A stretch of DNA of 64,000 bases from Hofstenia miamia (taxonomy: Eukaryota > Xenacoelomorpha > Acoela). Each line of letters opens with the position of its first letter. Position 1 is the stretch's first letter. The notes under the pieces were generated by a model. It did no database searches and was not told the origin of the DNA. It saw only the letters and a program-made list of their open reading frames with translations. The DNA lies in contig SCFE01000025.1 in NCBI GenBank assembly GCA_004352715.1, forward strand, positions 1,279,654 to 1,343,653. The letters are read 5' to 3'. The translations under genes and the position numbers were made by a program. Shown one piece after another: positions 13,211-25,458 of this stretch.

Positions 13211-16200
13211 ATAAAATATAAGCCAGTGCCAGCCCCAATTTGCTACTATAATACAATAAAGATGAATTATAAACGAATTGGGACAAACATTAAAATGGTG
13301 ATGATATGATTTCATACTGTTAAAAAGGTGACTTAGCAATCCGGTGACATAATTGAAATTTGAATAAACATTTTTTAGGAAATAATGAAAATAAAACATG
13401 GTATACACAGGGCATTGTTGAAAATAAAACCTTCTTGTCAAGCAGGGTATTAAACTGGGTGCACTATTATTTTGGGTAACAATTTGGAAATAAGTAAACT
13501 TTCAAAGTTCAAAAGTGATAAATTACTGAAATAATTGTACTTATTTTTCAATACTAATCCAAAATTGTAACACTTGCGTGTAGAGAATTGGCTTCATTTT
13601 GTTTTATAACCGATATTGAAGATGTAAATAAATACTTTGAAATAGTAAATTTACTCAATTCCACTAGAAAATAATATGCAATCAAGTAGGCTAACACCAA
13701 AAGAGTAATTGTGGGGTTTGGAAATATAATATCAGCCATTCTAAACTCAGTTATGAATTTTCTGAAAAATATAGTGAATTACAGTTTATTTCAAAGTTTG
13801 AAAAAAACGTACTTTCGAAACACCTATATTGCAGTTATTTTAGTACACATATTATTCAAGCATTAAAGTTTTAACATCTCTGATATTATTAAGAAAACAA
13901 TTTCTAAAGAATTGATTTAACAAAATTATAACAAATATTTTACTAGAAAATTATAAAAAAAACTAGTTATATGTCGAAGTACTACTAAAGTTCTGTGCCA
14001 AAATGGTGTCTAATATCCACTTGGTATAATATTTTCTAGTTTCTTAACTATCAATAGTTTGAAATAATATATTTATGAAGTATTCTTAAAACCGCTTATT
14101 TTCTGTGTAGTAAGCTTTTTTTAAACATTTCGTCTAAATTCTCTGACATCTCGGGTATCTGATAGTTTGGAATGCATTAAAATGTTAAATTTATTGTGTA
14201 ACCAACATATTCCTTAACTAAGCAGTGATGAATGAATTAAAATGCTCGGTGCAAGCTGTTACACGGAGGGCTTTGTGCCATTTGCCTTTGAAATAGAACA
14301 TTCTTATATTTCATGGTTTATCTATGTGCACACAATTATCTTGCCCAGGGACAGATGATACACGAAGGACATTTAACGTAAGTGCTTTGCTCTAAGGCAA
14401 AAGCCTATCGGATAATATCCGCTTAAGAATTACAACATTGATTTTGGTAAGTTTTCAATAAAATTTTGAAAAAAAATGAATATTACATTTACTTGTGTTA
14501 AGCAAACGAAATTTAACATTTAAGTGAAAAACACTTCCTTTACCTCTACGTTGTGCAGTGGGTGGCAGAACCAGAATTTTAAATAAGATGGAGATAACTA
14601 TTTTATGGGCACTAGTTAGTCCCATGAGCCTCCAATTTTCATTGTGATAAAATGTCATCAATTGCGGCAATTTCAAACTCGGTTAAACAAATGATGCAAA
14701 GAGAAACAATTCTGTAAATTTTACTAACTAAAATGTGGGTGGGAGCATACATATCCACGTGACTCTGACATTGTTGACAGTAATTTGAATATTTTGTATG
14801 TAAAAATGATATGAGTGAATGTAACTAAATAAGAAGCTGCTAAATATTTGATTTTAATTATAAAACTATGCGATGGTCGGGTGTAAATAAATGCTAGTGA
14901 AAATCATTCACAATTCACTTCTGGATTGTATTCTTCCAATTGCAAAATGCTATCCATATGGAGCTTTTATCAACTGGCAGTTTGGAGGTCAACTATCAAC
15001 ACCACATATTTCCCTTATTAAAATCACCATATTGAATTAGCATGGCTAGGATGGTGTACATAAATCTGAAAAAATTTCTAAAATTTCCCGTAATTAGCAT
15101 AACTGCTTTTTCCAATACAATTTTGCTAAATATACTCTGAACAGTCTAGGTTCTACAATAATATAAGCTTAAATAAATAAGACAAAACACACTTTGAATG
15201 GGCCTGAAACAACAAAATAATTTTCCCTATAATAACTTGGCCGGTTTAAAAAATAAAGGCCATAATGGGTTAACCCTAAACTGTCCAGTGCGAGATTAAC
15301 CTTAAACAATCAATGTTCTGTAAAAAGAAAATTCTATTTCTCCACTCACTCAATTTTGTCGAAACCTATAAAGAAATTGGGGAACACATTGTTGAAAAAT
15401 AGTTTTAAAGTGCATTGTTGAACCTGGATTACTTTAACAGATTTACAAATTTCCCCAAAATTCCGATTTCTTTGAATGAACTTTTAAATTCTCCACACAC
15501 CCAATATGCAGACAATCACAAGGCCTAATCTAAAGACCTTGGTAGCATCAAGCTATGTGCAGGCTATAGTAGACACGACATACGCAAATTCATATATGGT
15601 GGCTCTTATGTCACTCTGGATTTCGGATATTTTAATTAGTTCATGAATTATCAGCATTCAAATTTTTGGAAGCTGGCAACTTGGGCTAAAAATGGATTCG
15701 GTTACCACCTCATTAATGTTACGTGTTTTACCAGGAAGTTTATGGTTAATATTAAGATCTGGAGTAAGAAATAATTGCCAAATATATTAAACAAAGTAAT
15801 GAATAAGTTGAAATTAAAAAAGAAATTGAGGTCAATTAATTTATTTTTTAAGTTCAGCACACGTTTACATTCATAAACTATAAGAGAATACATTAATGTA
15901 AGAAACAACAACTAATAAAAATCACTCCGAAAGTTTTGTTTCCACAGTAAGATGCGTCATTGCAAGAAAAATAAACGTGTTGAGTTGAAATTAATGATTC
16001 AGGTTTAGTGCGAGCTAAATTAAACGTCATAAAATTAATAATGATATCTAGCATTCGACTATTCAATAAAATAGTCATGCACCACTAAAATCGCGACAAA
16101 GGAAATATTAAATATTTTATAGAACTAGTAAGTGCATTAATAAATAATCAGTCAACATGCAAAACAACTCTTGTAAAATGATGATTTGAATAATGGAAAA

Positions 16201-17593
16201 TACCAAAAATAAAATTACATCGTGTGATTTTATTGTTTTGTATTATAAACAAATAGTCAATTAGAATGAATTGCAAGAGAAGTGATTGCATATGACAAAG
16301 TAACTATTATGCATATAATAATAAATAACATCATACCGGAAGAAAACATGACAAAAGCAAAATTGTCAATGGGGAATTAGCAGCAATATATCGTCAAAAG
16401 TAATAAGTAAATTACCGCCATTTATAACGAAAAACTAATTTACATACTATTTTAACTAGTCCATTGATAAACCAATAATACTAATAATTCAACGAGAAAG
16501 AATAAACAGTAATTTAAATAAAATATTTTCCTAGCGACTGAATGCCCCAATAATCATAGAATACTCATTAGTAACATAATAGAATTTGTAATATATAAAA
16601 AATATCTGATTGAAGTGTGCAGTAGAGTAAACAATTTCCTTAATTCAATCTCAAAAAGAGAAGCCACCATTTACAAAAAAATTATTTGATTTTCACAAAC
16701 TGATTATATCAAAATCCTGGAAAAACTACAGGAATGTTACAACATTAAATGCAAAATCAATTACATTAAAACCGAATTAACTACAAGGGAAACTTAACTA
16801 TTCGACGACAAAGACGGTTCCACGTGCACCCCATCAGTGCAAGTGCTAATGGAAGGTATTGATCGGAAATTGTATCGCATTTGCGAACAGTGTGTTTAAA
16901 CTTTAGAGATGATTAAACATTAATGCTTTCAACCTAATAAAAAAGTTATTTCTACTGACTAAATATTCTACAGCTAATCAACAGAATTAAATATTTTTTC
17001 AGATGCGGGGCTATTTTTTGATAGAAATGCTTTGCTTTTTTCCTATATCAATACTATCAAACAATTTTTCGTCTTTTGTTCTTGATGGTGTCTTTCAAAT
17101 GATTTCCCTTTAATAGACATTTTTCACTTAGTTTACCAGAGGAATATAGCCTACTATTGTACCAAAGCCAGAGGGGAAAAAACAAAACTGACATTAGATA
17201 GGCACTAAGCATTATGGAGTGACAATATGCTTTTAGCAACGACCCGATCAAAACATTCCACTACCACATTCCGAACCAAACATTTACTACCCGAACCCAA
17301 ACCGACTTCGATTCGTAATATTATATTTCTTGCGTTTCTCTCCAATGACATTTTGATTAGCATAAGTGGTTGATTAATCAATCCATGCTTTGTTGAAATT
17401 TCCCGCACTCAGCATCAGTACAGGGTACCCTATATCACGCTTGGTTCTAATTTTATAATTGATATTTGAAATAAACTTATACGAGAAAAAGAAACCTGGA
17501 AACTAAAAATTTAGCATTGTTGCAAAAATTCTAGTGAAATTTAATCGCTCGCATTGTTGAATGATCCATTTTGTCAACTACAAGTAAAGAGCG
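13211..17593. other. Non-coding, no gene seen
   Basis: AT-rich, with only chance frames. TTAACCCTAAACTGTCCAG near 15270 resembles a piggyBac-like terminus after TTAA but has no detected partner. Confidence 0.4.
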
Positions 17594-17627
17594 CTTCTAG
17601 GAGCAGACGAGACCTGCTTCCCAGAAG
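17594..17627. repeat. Imperfect hairpin, 34 nt
   Basis: CTTCTaGGAGCAG pairs with CTGCTTCCcAGAAG around a 6-base loop with one bulge. It is GC-richer than its surroundings. It could be a structured RNA or a short fold-back, but nothing nearby supports a specific call. Confidence 0.4.
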
Positions 17628-19060
17628 TCTCTAACTTTGCTAATCTAAATTGATGTAATGATGTAAGTTGGTATAGGATTTGAGTATTTTAGCAGGTAAA
17701 AACTGTTATTTCCCGAAGTGATAAAAAGAGATGCGTTTAATCGTTTCATCCAGAGGCATCTGGTAATAGAATGACACGAACAGCTACATTAGCAGTGTCA
17801 ATACTTACATTACTAAATAGGAGAAGGGGTGACCAACCGTCGCTAGGAAAAACTGATGAAATATGCTTGGTAACAATGCCAATACTAAATAATGGAATTA
17901 GCATTGCTCATTACTTAAGTGGATATGCACGCCTTATACCAATGACTCGGGAACATATTCACAGCGTGGTGCTTGTGGGCCTCAACGAAGTACAAGACAG
18001 TGTCAGTGACAAAAACCTGAAGTCCGTGCAAGGACATTTATTGCTATTCTGAAATGGGCAGAGGTCGGCTTGGGCGTAAACAAATAGTCAAATTCTACCT
18101 AAGAATAGTTTATTGCACATATACATATGATTCAAACATCTCTAAATTCATCAAACCAAAAAATCTTTCAAACTTAATCTAGATACATGAGCAATTTTGA
18201 TACAAATAAACTACAATCGTGAAATTTGTTGAAATTATATTATGTACAATTATAATTATTTATGAAAAACATAAATCTGATTGCCTGCTCAATTTTCGTA
18301 CAACTAACTTTACTTGACACAATTATATGATTTATTGGAAGAAACATTAAGCAATTCTCTTAAAAACTGAAACTGCAATACGTAATTCAATAATAGAACA
18401 CGAGTGATTATTTTGTCGTCAAGAAAATGTAATGCTTCAATTCACGACAGGTAATAAAGCAAATATCTTCACTCCCTGAATTTTTTTTGCTACGAATTGC
18501 TTACATGGGAGCACCTATACTGCTGCAAATCATTGAGAGGAAACAAAAAACTTGAATTTGTTAACAACCTCATTTCATCATCTCATGAACGCACATGAAG
18601 AAGTCTTTTCAAGAGTGATTTTTAATCACTTATTTGAAATTTATATGATGATATTTAGTAGAAGTTAAATTTTACATTGAACTTTCAGCATCCAAACTAT
18701 TTTCGTCTTTCGCTTAATAGTAGGAAATTTCAGATTTATGGTGAATTGTTTTTTCTTGGTAATAAAAACGTTAAATAAAACATGGCTTTTTACTGTACTG
18801 AAAGTTATTACTAACACTAAAAGATCGCAGTAATTGGTTTTGCAACAAACTACAAAGACAGCAAATTTAGAAATCTTACTGACATTACACAAAAACACAA
18901 ACTGGCAAAGCTATTGAGAGGGAACACTATATTACTGATTCAGGAGAATTTTTCAACGCATTTTTATTGGTTTGCAGGAATGTATTGGGGACTCCTTTAG
19001 CAGTATAATCACAAAAAATATGGGATGGCAAACACAACTACAATTAACAAAAAATAGATT
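17628..19060. other. Non-coding, no gene seen
   Basis: The longest frame is a 93-codon plus-strand ORF at 17771-18052 with a real ATG but no recognisable domain or splice context. The remainder is AT-rich and unassigned. Confidence 0.4.
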
Positions 19061-19127
19061 GTTTCTCATATTTTANTATGCGACCGGTTTCGATTTAAAA
19101 TCATCGTAAATACAAATTTTGTGGTAA

Positions 19128-19538
19128 CATAATTTACAATTCACTACATTTAATGTTGGTGAGTATAAATTTATAATGCTTCTTCTTGGTCTTTTGTTAA
19201 ATTTACAAATGCTAAATTAATTACTGCATTTTTTAGTTTAAATTGACCAACTTCGCTTTAGCGACATCTAAGTAATTAAATTTTCTTTTTATAACTCGGG
19301 TTAATGAACATCTTTCAGGGCACTTAAATTCCGAAATTTATACTCACCAACATCGAGTAAACATCAATAATTTTAAGATCATTATGAAAACACATAATAC
19401 TAAGATGTCTGAAGCCCTAATTATTAAGAACTCAAATAAACAAAGACTAATGAATAAACAAAGAACGACCAACGTATTGAATATCTTTTAGTGTATGCAT
19501 ATTTAACAAAATTAAATGTAGTGAATTGTAATTATATT
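19128..19538. repeat. Fold-back repeat with one interrupted arm
   Basis: A continuous 45-bp left arm (19128-19172) is found inverted in two pieces. 19334-19353 matches its inner half and 19514-19536 matches its outer half; about 160 bases separate the two pieces. A GACCGGTTTCGATTTA block lies just to the left (19082 onward). This looks like a fold-back mobile element whose right arm received an insertion; no coding capacity. Confidence 0.5.
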
Positions 19539-19711
19539 NTATATATATATATAATTATGAAAACATCTTATACTAAGATTTTTGAAGCCCTAATTATTAA
19601 GAACCCAAATAAACAAAGACTAATGAATAAACAAAGAACGACCAACGTATTGAATATCTTTTAGTGTATGCATATTTAACAAAATTAAATGTAGTGAATT
19701 GTAATTATATT
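19381..19711 (+). repeat. Direct duplication around a one-base N (19381-19538 and 19554-19711)
   Basis: Two copies of about 158 bp with only a few differences are separated by N and a short TA run. The same pattern occurs at other gaps in this window, so it is more likely a haplotype or local-assembly artefact than a biological tandem repeat. Confidence 0.7.
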
Positions 19712-20396
19712 AACATATGAATACATCACTCGGCACTCCATCGTGTTCAAATACATCACTAGTTTTAATATAAAACAATTAGTTGAAAGTATAAAAATGT
19801 ATTAGTACGTACACTTGTATATAATGTAAGCATAATATTATTAAGTTGATTTCATCAGAAAATTATACTAAATTTAGAAAATTTAAACACAAAGTGAAAA
19901 ATAATATAGGATTATATAATGCAAGCATTAAAATTTTTGTCACAAGTAGCTAAAAAATTGGTATTTTACATTCAAAGCCTAAGTAAATACCTAACTATTT
20001 CAAGATCAGGGCTAGTGCGAAGATGTATTTTGTGTAAGTTAGACAACTGTAATACCTAGATAACATTTTGATATGAAAACTTCAAAAAATTCAAAATGCC
20101 CGTGCTAGTTTTGTCTTTGATTTGAAAAAATATCATATCAGTCTTGAAATTATTCAATTACACTGATTAAATATTAATTATCGTATAATTATATATTGAA
20201 AAATCTGAGCTGAGACCAAAAATAAGATATTGTCAAACTAAAATGGAACTCTTACTCTATAGTCATCAGAACTCAATAGTTAATGAATCAACAACAAAAG
20301 CTTTAGCGAAGAGTTTTTATAAAATAAAACATTTCGTAGACATTTACAAAATTACAATGTGCACTGCACCTCTGCATGCAAAATTTGAAAATACCA

Positions 20397-20400
<4 letters not shown>

Positions 20401-20432
<32 letters not shown>
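20401..20432. repeat. (TA)n microsatellite
   Basis: About 32 bases of pure TA. Confidence 0.95.
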
Positions 20433-20434
<2 letters not shown>

Positions 20435-20814
20435 CACATATATAATTATAATATGACGCTATGTACCTACAAATTTCAAAAAAAGTGCACAGAGCAACAT
20501 ATCAGGGCGTAAATAGCGACATATGAAAAAATGAGTAGAAATCTGCAGAAGAAATTGCTGCATGACATTGGTTGGTTGGTTGTGAATCGCTATATTTATT
20601 AAAATTCGAACTATGTTTGTGCAATACACTCTAAGTTAGCCAACTTCCAGCTGAATTATTCACTACATTGTTGACTAATTATAGGCTGCCATTTTCAATA
20701 AAATTTGTGTTTGTTCCAAAACAGAGTTTCAAATAGTAGTCTGTATATCCATTGAGACCACTGTGGGCGTGATTATCATATTATCATTACATTTTTTAAC
20801 AGCAAAAAATCTTG

Positions 20815-20893
20815 CTGGTACATAGCAACATATATAAATTTTGCGATACGTACATAGTGACATATATAAATTTTTAAGCGTACATAGCGATAT
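20815..20893 (+). repeat. Three degenerate copies of a ~30-bp unit
   Basis: The unit TACATAGYRACATATATAAA recurs three times just upstream of the Tc1 element; the last copy is truncated at the element's TA target. A related GTAAATAGCGACATATGAA lies near 20507. Confidence 0.6.
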
Positions 20894-20943
20894 AGTATAT
20901 ATATACAGGGTCGCTCAAATTAATTGCATAACACATTTTTTAG

Positions 20944-21076
20944 CTAGTTGAACAGATAACCATGGCGCCACAGTTTGCATGTTCTCAGCAAATTGACTAG
21001 TTGATCATGACTAGTTGAACAGGTAGCCATGGCGCCATAGTTTGCATGTTCTCAGCAAATTGACTAGTTGATCATG
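20944..21076 (+). repeat. Two tandem 67-bp repeats in the Tc1 left end
   Basis: Copies begin CTAGTTGAACAG at 20944 and 21011 and differ at only a few bases. Each holds the palindrome ATGGCGCCAT (CATGGCGCCA in copy one) and TTGATCAT. Duplicated subterminal sites in IR/DR-type Tc1 elements commonly serve as transposase binding sites; that role is inferred here. Confidence 0.7.
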
Positions 21077-21144
21077 CTTTTAAGGACAGATGATTAAATT
21101 TGACGTTTATTTTTCCGGCAGTCATTTTTTCTCAAATTTCACTT

Positions 21145-21711
21145 ATGACAGACACTCCAGACTGTATTAGATACTTAATAATTCATCAACATCAGCAGAA
21201 TTTAACTCAGCAACAAATTGCAGCTATTCTACTAGTGGATCAATCAACCGTTTCGAGAATCATTAAGAAGTGGAAGCAAAGTGGAACAGTGAAAGCAAGA
21301 AGAAAACGTCGATGTGGAAGAAAACGTTTATTTACGGCTCAAGGAGAAAGGGTACTTGCACGCATCAGTTCGAATAACCCTAAAATGACAGCTAAAGAGG
21401 TTCAGAGAGAAGCGGGGCATTTATTTATTAATGCTCATGTCAACACAATCAAGCGCAGTTTAAGAAGAAGCGGCATTATTACTCATCGCCCAATTCAAGC
21501 ACCTAATTTAACAAGTGAAAGAATGAAACGTCGGCGAATTTGGGCCGATAATTTGTCAAACTGGTCAGGAGAAGATTGGTCTGGAGTCATATTTTCTGAC
21601 GAAACGTCAATTCAAATACAATCCAGTACTTCAATTTTCGTTCGTCGCAGAGAAACCGACAAAATCAGGACGGATCATGTTCGAAATNCACAATCAACAA
21701 GCGCAGTTTAA
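21145..21711 (+). pseudogene. Tc1-like transposase, N-terminal half
   Basis: The likely start is ATG 21145 (MTDTPDC), not the upstream TTG. The first ~50 residues form a helix-turn-helix (LTQQQIAAIL...STVSRIIKKW). A basic GRKR hinge and a second DNA-binding segment (MTAKEVQREAG) follow. The first catalytic aspartate lies in GVIFSDETSI, with Asp encoded at 21598-21600. The frame continues with IFVRRRETDKIR, as in the family, then meets an N at 21688. After that base the sequence repeats material from about 21445-21620. The second Asp and the third acidic residue would lie in the missing DNA, so activity cannot be judged. The enzyme would cut and paste the element at TA sites in the nucleus. 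Confidence 0.85.
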
Positions 21712-21857
21712 GAAGCGGCATTATTACTCATCGCCCAATTCAAGCACCTAATTTAACAAGTGAAAGGATGAAACGTCGGCGAATTTGGGCCGATAATTTG
21801 TCAAACTGGTCAGGAGAAGATTGGTCTGGAGTAATATTTTCTGACGAAACGTCAATT
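21692..21857 (+). repeat. Second copy of transposase coding segment at gap edge
   Basis: This repeats about 21447-21617 (SERMKRRRIWADNL through SDETSI) with a few changes, including a 3-base deletion near its start. It sits between a single N and the 1000-N gap and is best read as an assembly duplication or a mixed allele. Confidence 0.75.
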
Positions 21858-22857
21858 NNNNNNNNNNNNNNNNNNNNNNNNNNNNNNNNNNNNNNNNNNN
21901 NNNNNNNNNNNNNNNNNNNNNNNNNNNNNNNNNNNNNNNNNNNNNNNNNNNNNNNNNNNNNNNNNNNNNNNNNNNNNNNNNNNNNNNNNNNNNNNNNNNN
22001 NNNNNNNNNNNNNNNNNNNNNNNNNNNNNNNNNNNNNNNNNNNNNNNNNNNNNNNNNNNNNNNNNNNNNNNNNNNNNNNNNNNNNNNNNNNNNNNNNNNN
22101 NNNNNNNNNNNNNNNNNNNNNNNNNNNNNNNNNNNNNNNNNNNNNNNNNNNNNNNNNNNNNNNNNNNNNNNNNNNNNNNNNNNNNNNNNNNNNNNNNNNN
22201 NNNNNNNNNNNNNNNNNNNNNNNNNNNNNNNNNNNNNNNNNNNNNNNNNNNNNNNNNNNNNNNNNNNNNNNNNNNNNNNNNNNNNNNNNNNNNNNNNNNN
22301 NNNNNNNNNNNNNNNNNNNNNNNNNNNNNNNNNNNNNNNNNNNNNNNNNNNNNNNNNNNNNNNNNNNNNNNNNNNNNNNNNNNNNNNNNNNNNNNNNNNN
22401 NNNNNNNNNNNNNNNNNNNNNNNNNNNNNNNNNNNNNNNNNNNNNNNNNNNNNNNNNNNNNNNNNNNNNNNNNNNNNNNNNNNNNNNNNNNNNNNNNNNN
22501 NNNNNNNNNNNNNNNNNNNNNNNNNNNNNNNNNNNNNNNNNNNNNNNNNNNNNNNNNNNNNNNNNNNNNNNNNNNNNNNNNNNNNNNNNNNNNNNNNNNN
22601 NNNNNNNNNNNNNNNNNNNNNNNNNNNNNNNNNNNNNNNNNNNNNNNNNNNNNNNNNNNNNNNNNNNNNNNNNNNNNNNNNNNNNNNNNNNNNNNNNNNN
22701 NNNNNNNNNNNNNNNNNNNNNNNNNNNNNNNNNNNNNNNNNNNNNNNNNNNNNNNNNNNNNNNNNNNNNNNNNNNNNNNNNNNNNNNNNNNNNNNNNNNN
22801 NNNNNNNNNNNNNNNNNNNNNNNNNNNNNNNNNNNNNNNNNNNNNNNNNNNNNNNNN
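21858..22857. other. Assembly gap, 1000 N
   Basis: Exactly 1000 Ns, which is usually a placeholder for unknown length. It hides the 3' half of the Tc1 element and ends in a (TA)n tract. Confidence 0.99.
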
Positions 22858-22858
22858 T

Positions 22859-22880
<22 letters not shown>

Positions 22881-22891
<11 letters not shown>

Positions 22892-23591
22892 ATGCATATA
22901 CAAATATATGCATTCCAGTGCTGAATACAACACAACTATTATACGGCACTCAATACTTTTGAAATATTTTTACAAATTTGAATCAGGGATTTACAACTTT
23001 GTATGGGATGGGCATTAGAATTATGATAAATTATATTGTTTATAAATACACATGATGCCAATAAATTTAATAAGCTCCTTGCAATAAATGGAGCAATAAT
23101 AAAGTTCGGACTGGCTTATTTTTTAATTTCGTAAGATATTACTTGAATATTTGTTGTGCTATTTTCGATAAATATAGCGTATTTGATTTCTGGATTAATA
23201 CAAATATTGTGATATTTTAATTTATTGTAAATGATCGGGGTTGCAACTGCAATATTTTTTGCAAAGTATATGGTACCAATACCTGAAACATACCAAATTT
23301 TCCGTCAATAATAAAATATTCGCATTAATATTTTTAGAAAAATGGTGTGTAATGTAATACAATAGTGTATATTCAGCACTGGAACAATGTTTTTATATAA
23401 AATTGCCCTTTTCGGCGAATTAATCCCATATTGAGGTTTGCGTTAAGTACCTGAAGATATCCACAAAATATCTTGGAAAATAAGGACCTTAAAGCATAGA
23501 ATTTCCATCCGGCGCTAAATACTATGGAAAAAAGTCCAACGGCGCGGAATACACCAGCGATCAAATTTCCATAGTAAATATATTTTATAAT

Positions 23592-23596
<5 letters not shown>
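22881..23596. other. Non-coding, no gene seen
   Basis: AT-rich, with only chance frames. No match to the Tc1 left terminus in inverted orientation was seen. Confidence 0.45.

Positions 23597-23622
<26 letters not shown>
23597..23622. repeat. (TA)n microsatellite
   Basis: About 26 bases of TA repeats. Confidence 0.95.
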
Positions 23623-23626
<4 letters not shown>

Positions 23627-23655
23627 CTAAAATTTGTTAGATAGTATTGAGGATG

Positions 23656-24420
23656 CAGAGTTGGAACCGGTCACAATTTTTGGTGACCCGACTGCACCGG
23701 CTAAGCTTTTTCTCAACTGACTGTAACCGACAGGTTAGCAGGTCTATTTTCCCAGAATTTTGAGGCTGGCATCACGAATGCGGAAACTGGAATGATTTCG
23801 ATTTCCAGAACCGAAAGGGCAATACGTATCTATACTACAACATATTCAATTTAGAACAATATTATAAGCATTTGGCAGGACTATACATCAAAATATTATC
23901 TGTATCAAGAAATCTCTAGCCGGCTGGTAAGTTTAGTTTATTGACAATACCGGTTGGCGTTCAATAAACTTAAAACCTAGGCCGGTATTTGGCAGTAGCG
24001 CTCAAAATTCGGCCACTTAGCTGTATATACATGTAATTTAATTACGAAATAAATTTTAATATCACAATCAAATATATAGAACTCTAATTCAACATATTAC
24101 ATAAAAATAATATGAAAACAATACCAATTTTGTTGACATCGAAATTTGGACAATAAATAAAATTCTGACAAGCAAAATTCCGCTAAAACAAGAAAATCAT
24201 GCTTTTACCGGCTAATATTGGCCGGTGAGCAGGCCAAGTCAGTGTGCAATTTCAAAATGATGTCAACAATTTGGGTATTATAATCTCATTCTTTAGCAAG
24301 TAAAATACATAGCTTTCTCCTTCATGTCTAAACAACGTTTTTATGGTTGCCACCGGTCAACCGGCATGGCATAAATCCTGATCCGATCAGACTGGCCAGG
24401 TCGAACGGGTTCTAACTCTG
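23656..24420. mobile_element. Non-autonomous hAT element, 765 bp, CCGG-rich
   Basis: The left end is CAGAGTTGGAACCGGTC and the right end, reverse-complemented, is CAGAGTTAGAACCCGTTC. Flanking octamers TGAGGATG (23648-23655) and TGGGGACG (24421-24428) match at six of eight positions, both differences being A/G or T/C transitions. About nine ACCGG/GCCGG motifs are spread along the element, whereas CCGG is almost absent from neighbouring DNA. Repeated subterminal motifs are typical transposase-binding sites in hAT elements. No transposase frame is present. Confidence 0.75.
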
Positions 24421-24428
24421 TGGGGACG

Positions 24429-25419
24429 TTAATCTAGTTAGCATACAATTTACTTAAAAAGTTTTAAATTATCAAATAATGCATGGTTTTTAAACAAGAC
24501 AAAAACATACACAATTAACATTAGAAATTGAATTTAAAACTTTATCACAAAATTATCCGCTATCTCAAGCAGATGTGGCAAAGTAAATATAAGTGCAAAT
24601 AATGCGTGTCACAAATTTATTTGAACTTTTAGAGGAAGTTTTCCTTCATTTTCCTCAACAGAACACGCAATCCTTTTTAAAAACAAAAATTAATAAAGCA
24701 GTTTAATAATTGTTCAGGTAAAACTAAATTAAATTGAACATCTGTTCAATCAAAGACAAAGTACTTATAAACTTATTAATTTTATATTGCTATAATGCTT
24801 GAAAATGCATTAAACGTTGCACTTTCTATAAAAATAAAACGAAAACTTAAATACGCCCAACAAAAGATTTTTATACTTTAAAATGTGAATCAATTAAAGA
24901 CTAATTCAAAAACCAAGGTTTTGATTGATTGATAGTGATAAACATCATTCTATAATAAAAATTACTTTATATAATGCGGCGGACTTATCCATTACCCTTG
25001 TAATTTGTAAAAAATTGTGCTGCATGCAATTACGCCAATAATATAATTAACAGTCAAATCGCATATCGTTATCGAGAATAAAACTACTTAACATGTGTAT
25101 AACATATACCTAGTGCATTTTGTACAAATTAAACATTTCATTATTTAAAGGAATAATCAAGAAAAGAAATATATTTTTGTTGGAATTTCAGACAACCTTG
25201 AAAGTGACTGTCGCATTTTTCACTAATTATTAGAAAACGCTAGAGTAACAGAAGAGAAACTTCCCAATGTTGTCAAGTGTAATAAGAAAGGCATCTTGAA
25301 CAACAAATTCACTACACAATAAGCCTTTTGTTGAAACATTATTGGCTAAAAATTAATGAAGTGTTAAATTCAGCGTAAAAAGCGTAATACCTTTTTGCAT
25401 AAACGGTACACAGCTATAA

Positions 25420-25422
<3 letters not shown>
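24429..25422. other. Non-coding, no gene seen
   Basis: AT-rich, no ORF or repeat assigned. Confidence 0.45.

Positions 25423-25452
<30 letters not shown>

Positions 25453-25458
<6 letters not shown>

Larger units (their letters stand above)
20906..21857 (+). mobile_element. Tc1/mariner element, right part lost in gap
   Basis: The left terminus CAGGGTCGCTCAAATTAATT follows a TA dinucleotide, as expected for TA-targeting Tc1/mariner elements. Inside are two 67-bp direct repeats (20944-21010 and 21011-21076) and then the transposase frame. The right half, including the right inverted repeat, falls into the 1000-N gap at 21858-22857. Confidence 0.8.

Noticed and set aside
15260-15310. piggyBac-like end TTAACCCTAAACTG
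   Set aside because: TTAACCC is common by chance in AT-rich DNA; no partner end or coding sequence.
17771-18052. 93-codon plus-strand ORF with a real ATG
   Set aside because: No recognisable motif, no splice or polyadenylation context that stands out, and such lengths are expected by chance in this DNA.
21740-23018. Long ORFs across the 1000-N gap
   Set aside because: They are open only because the Ns contain no stops.
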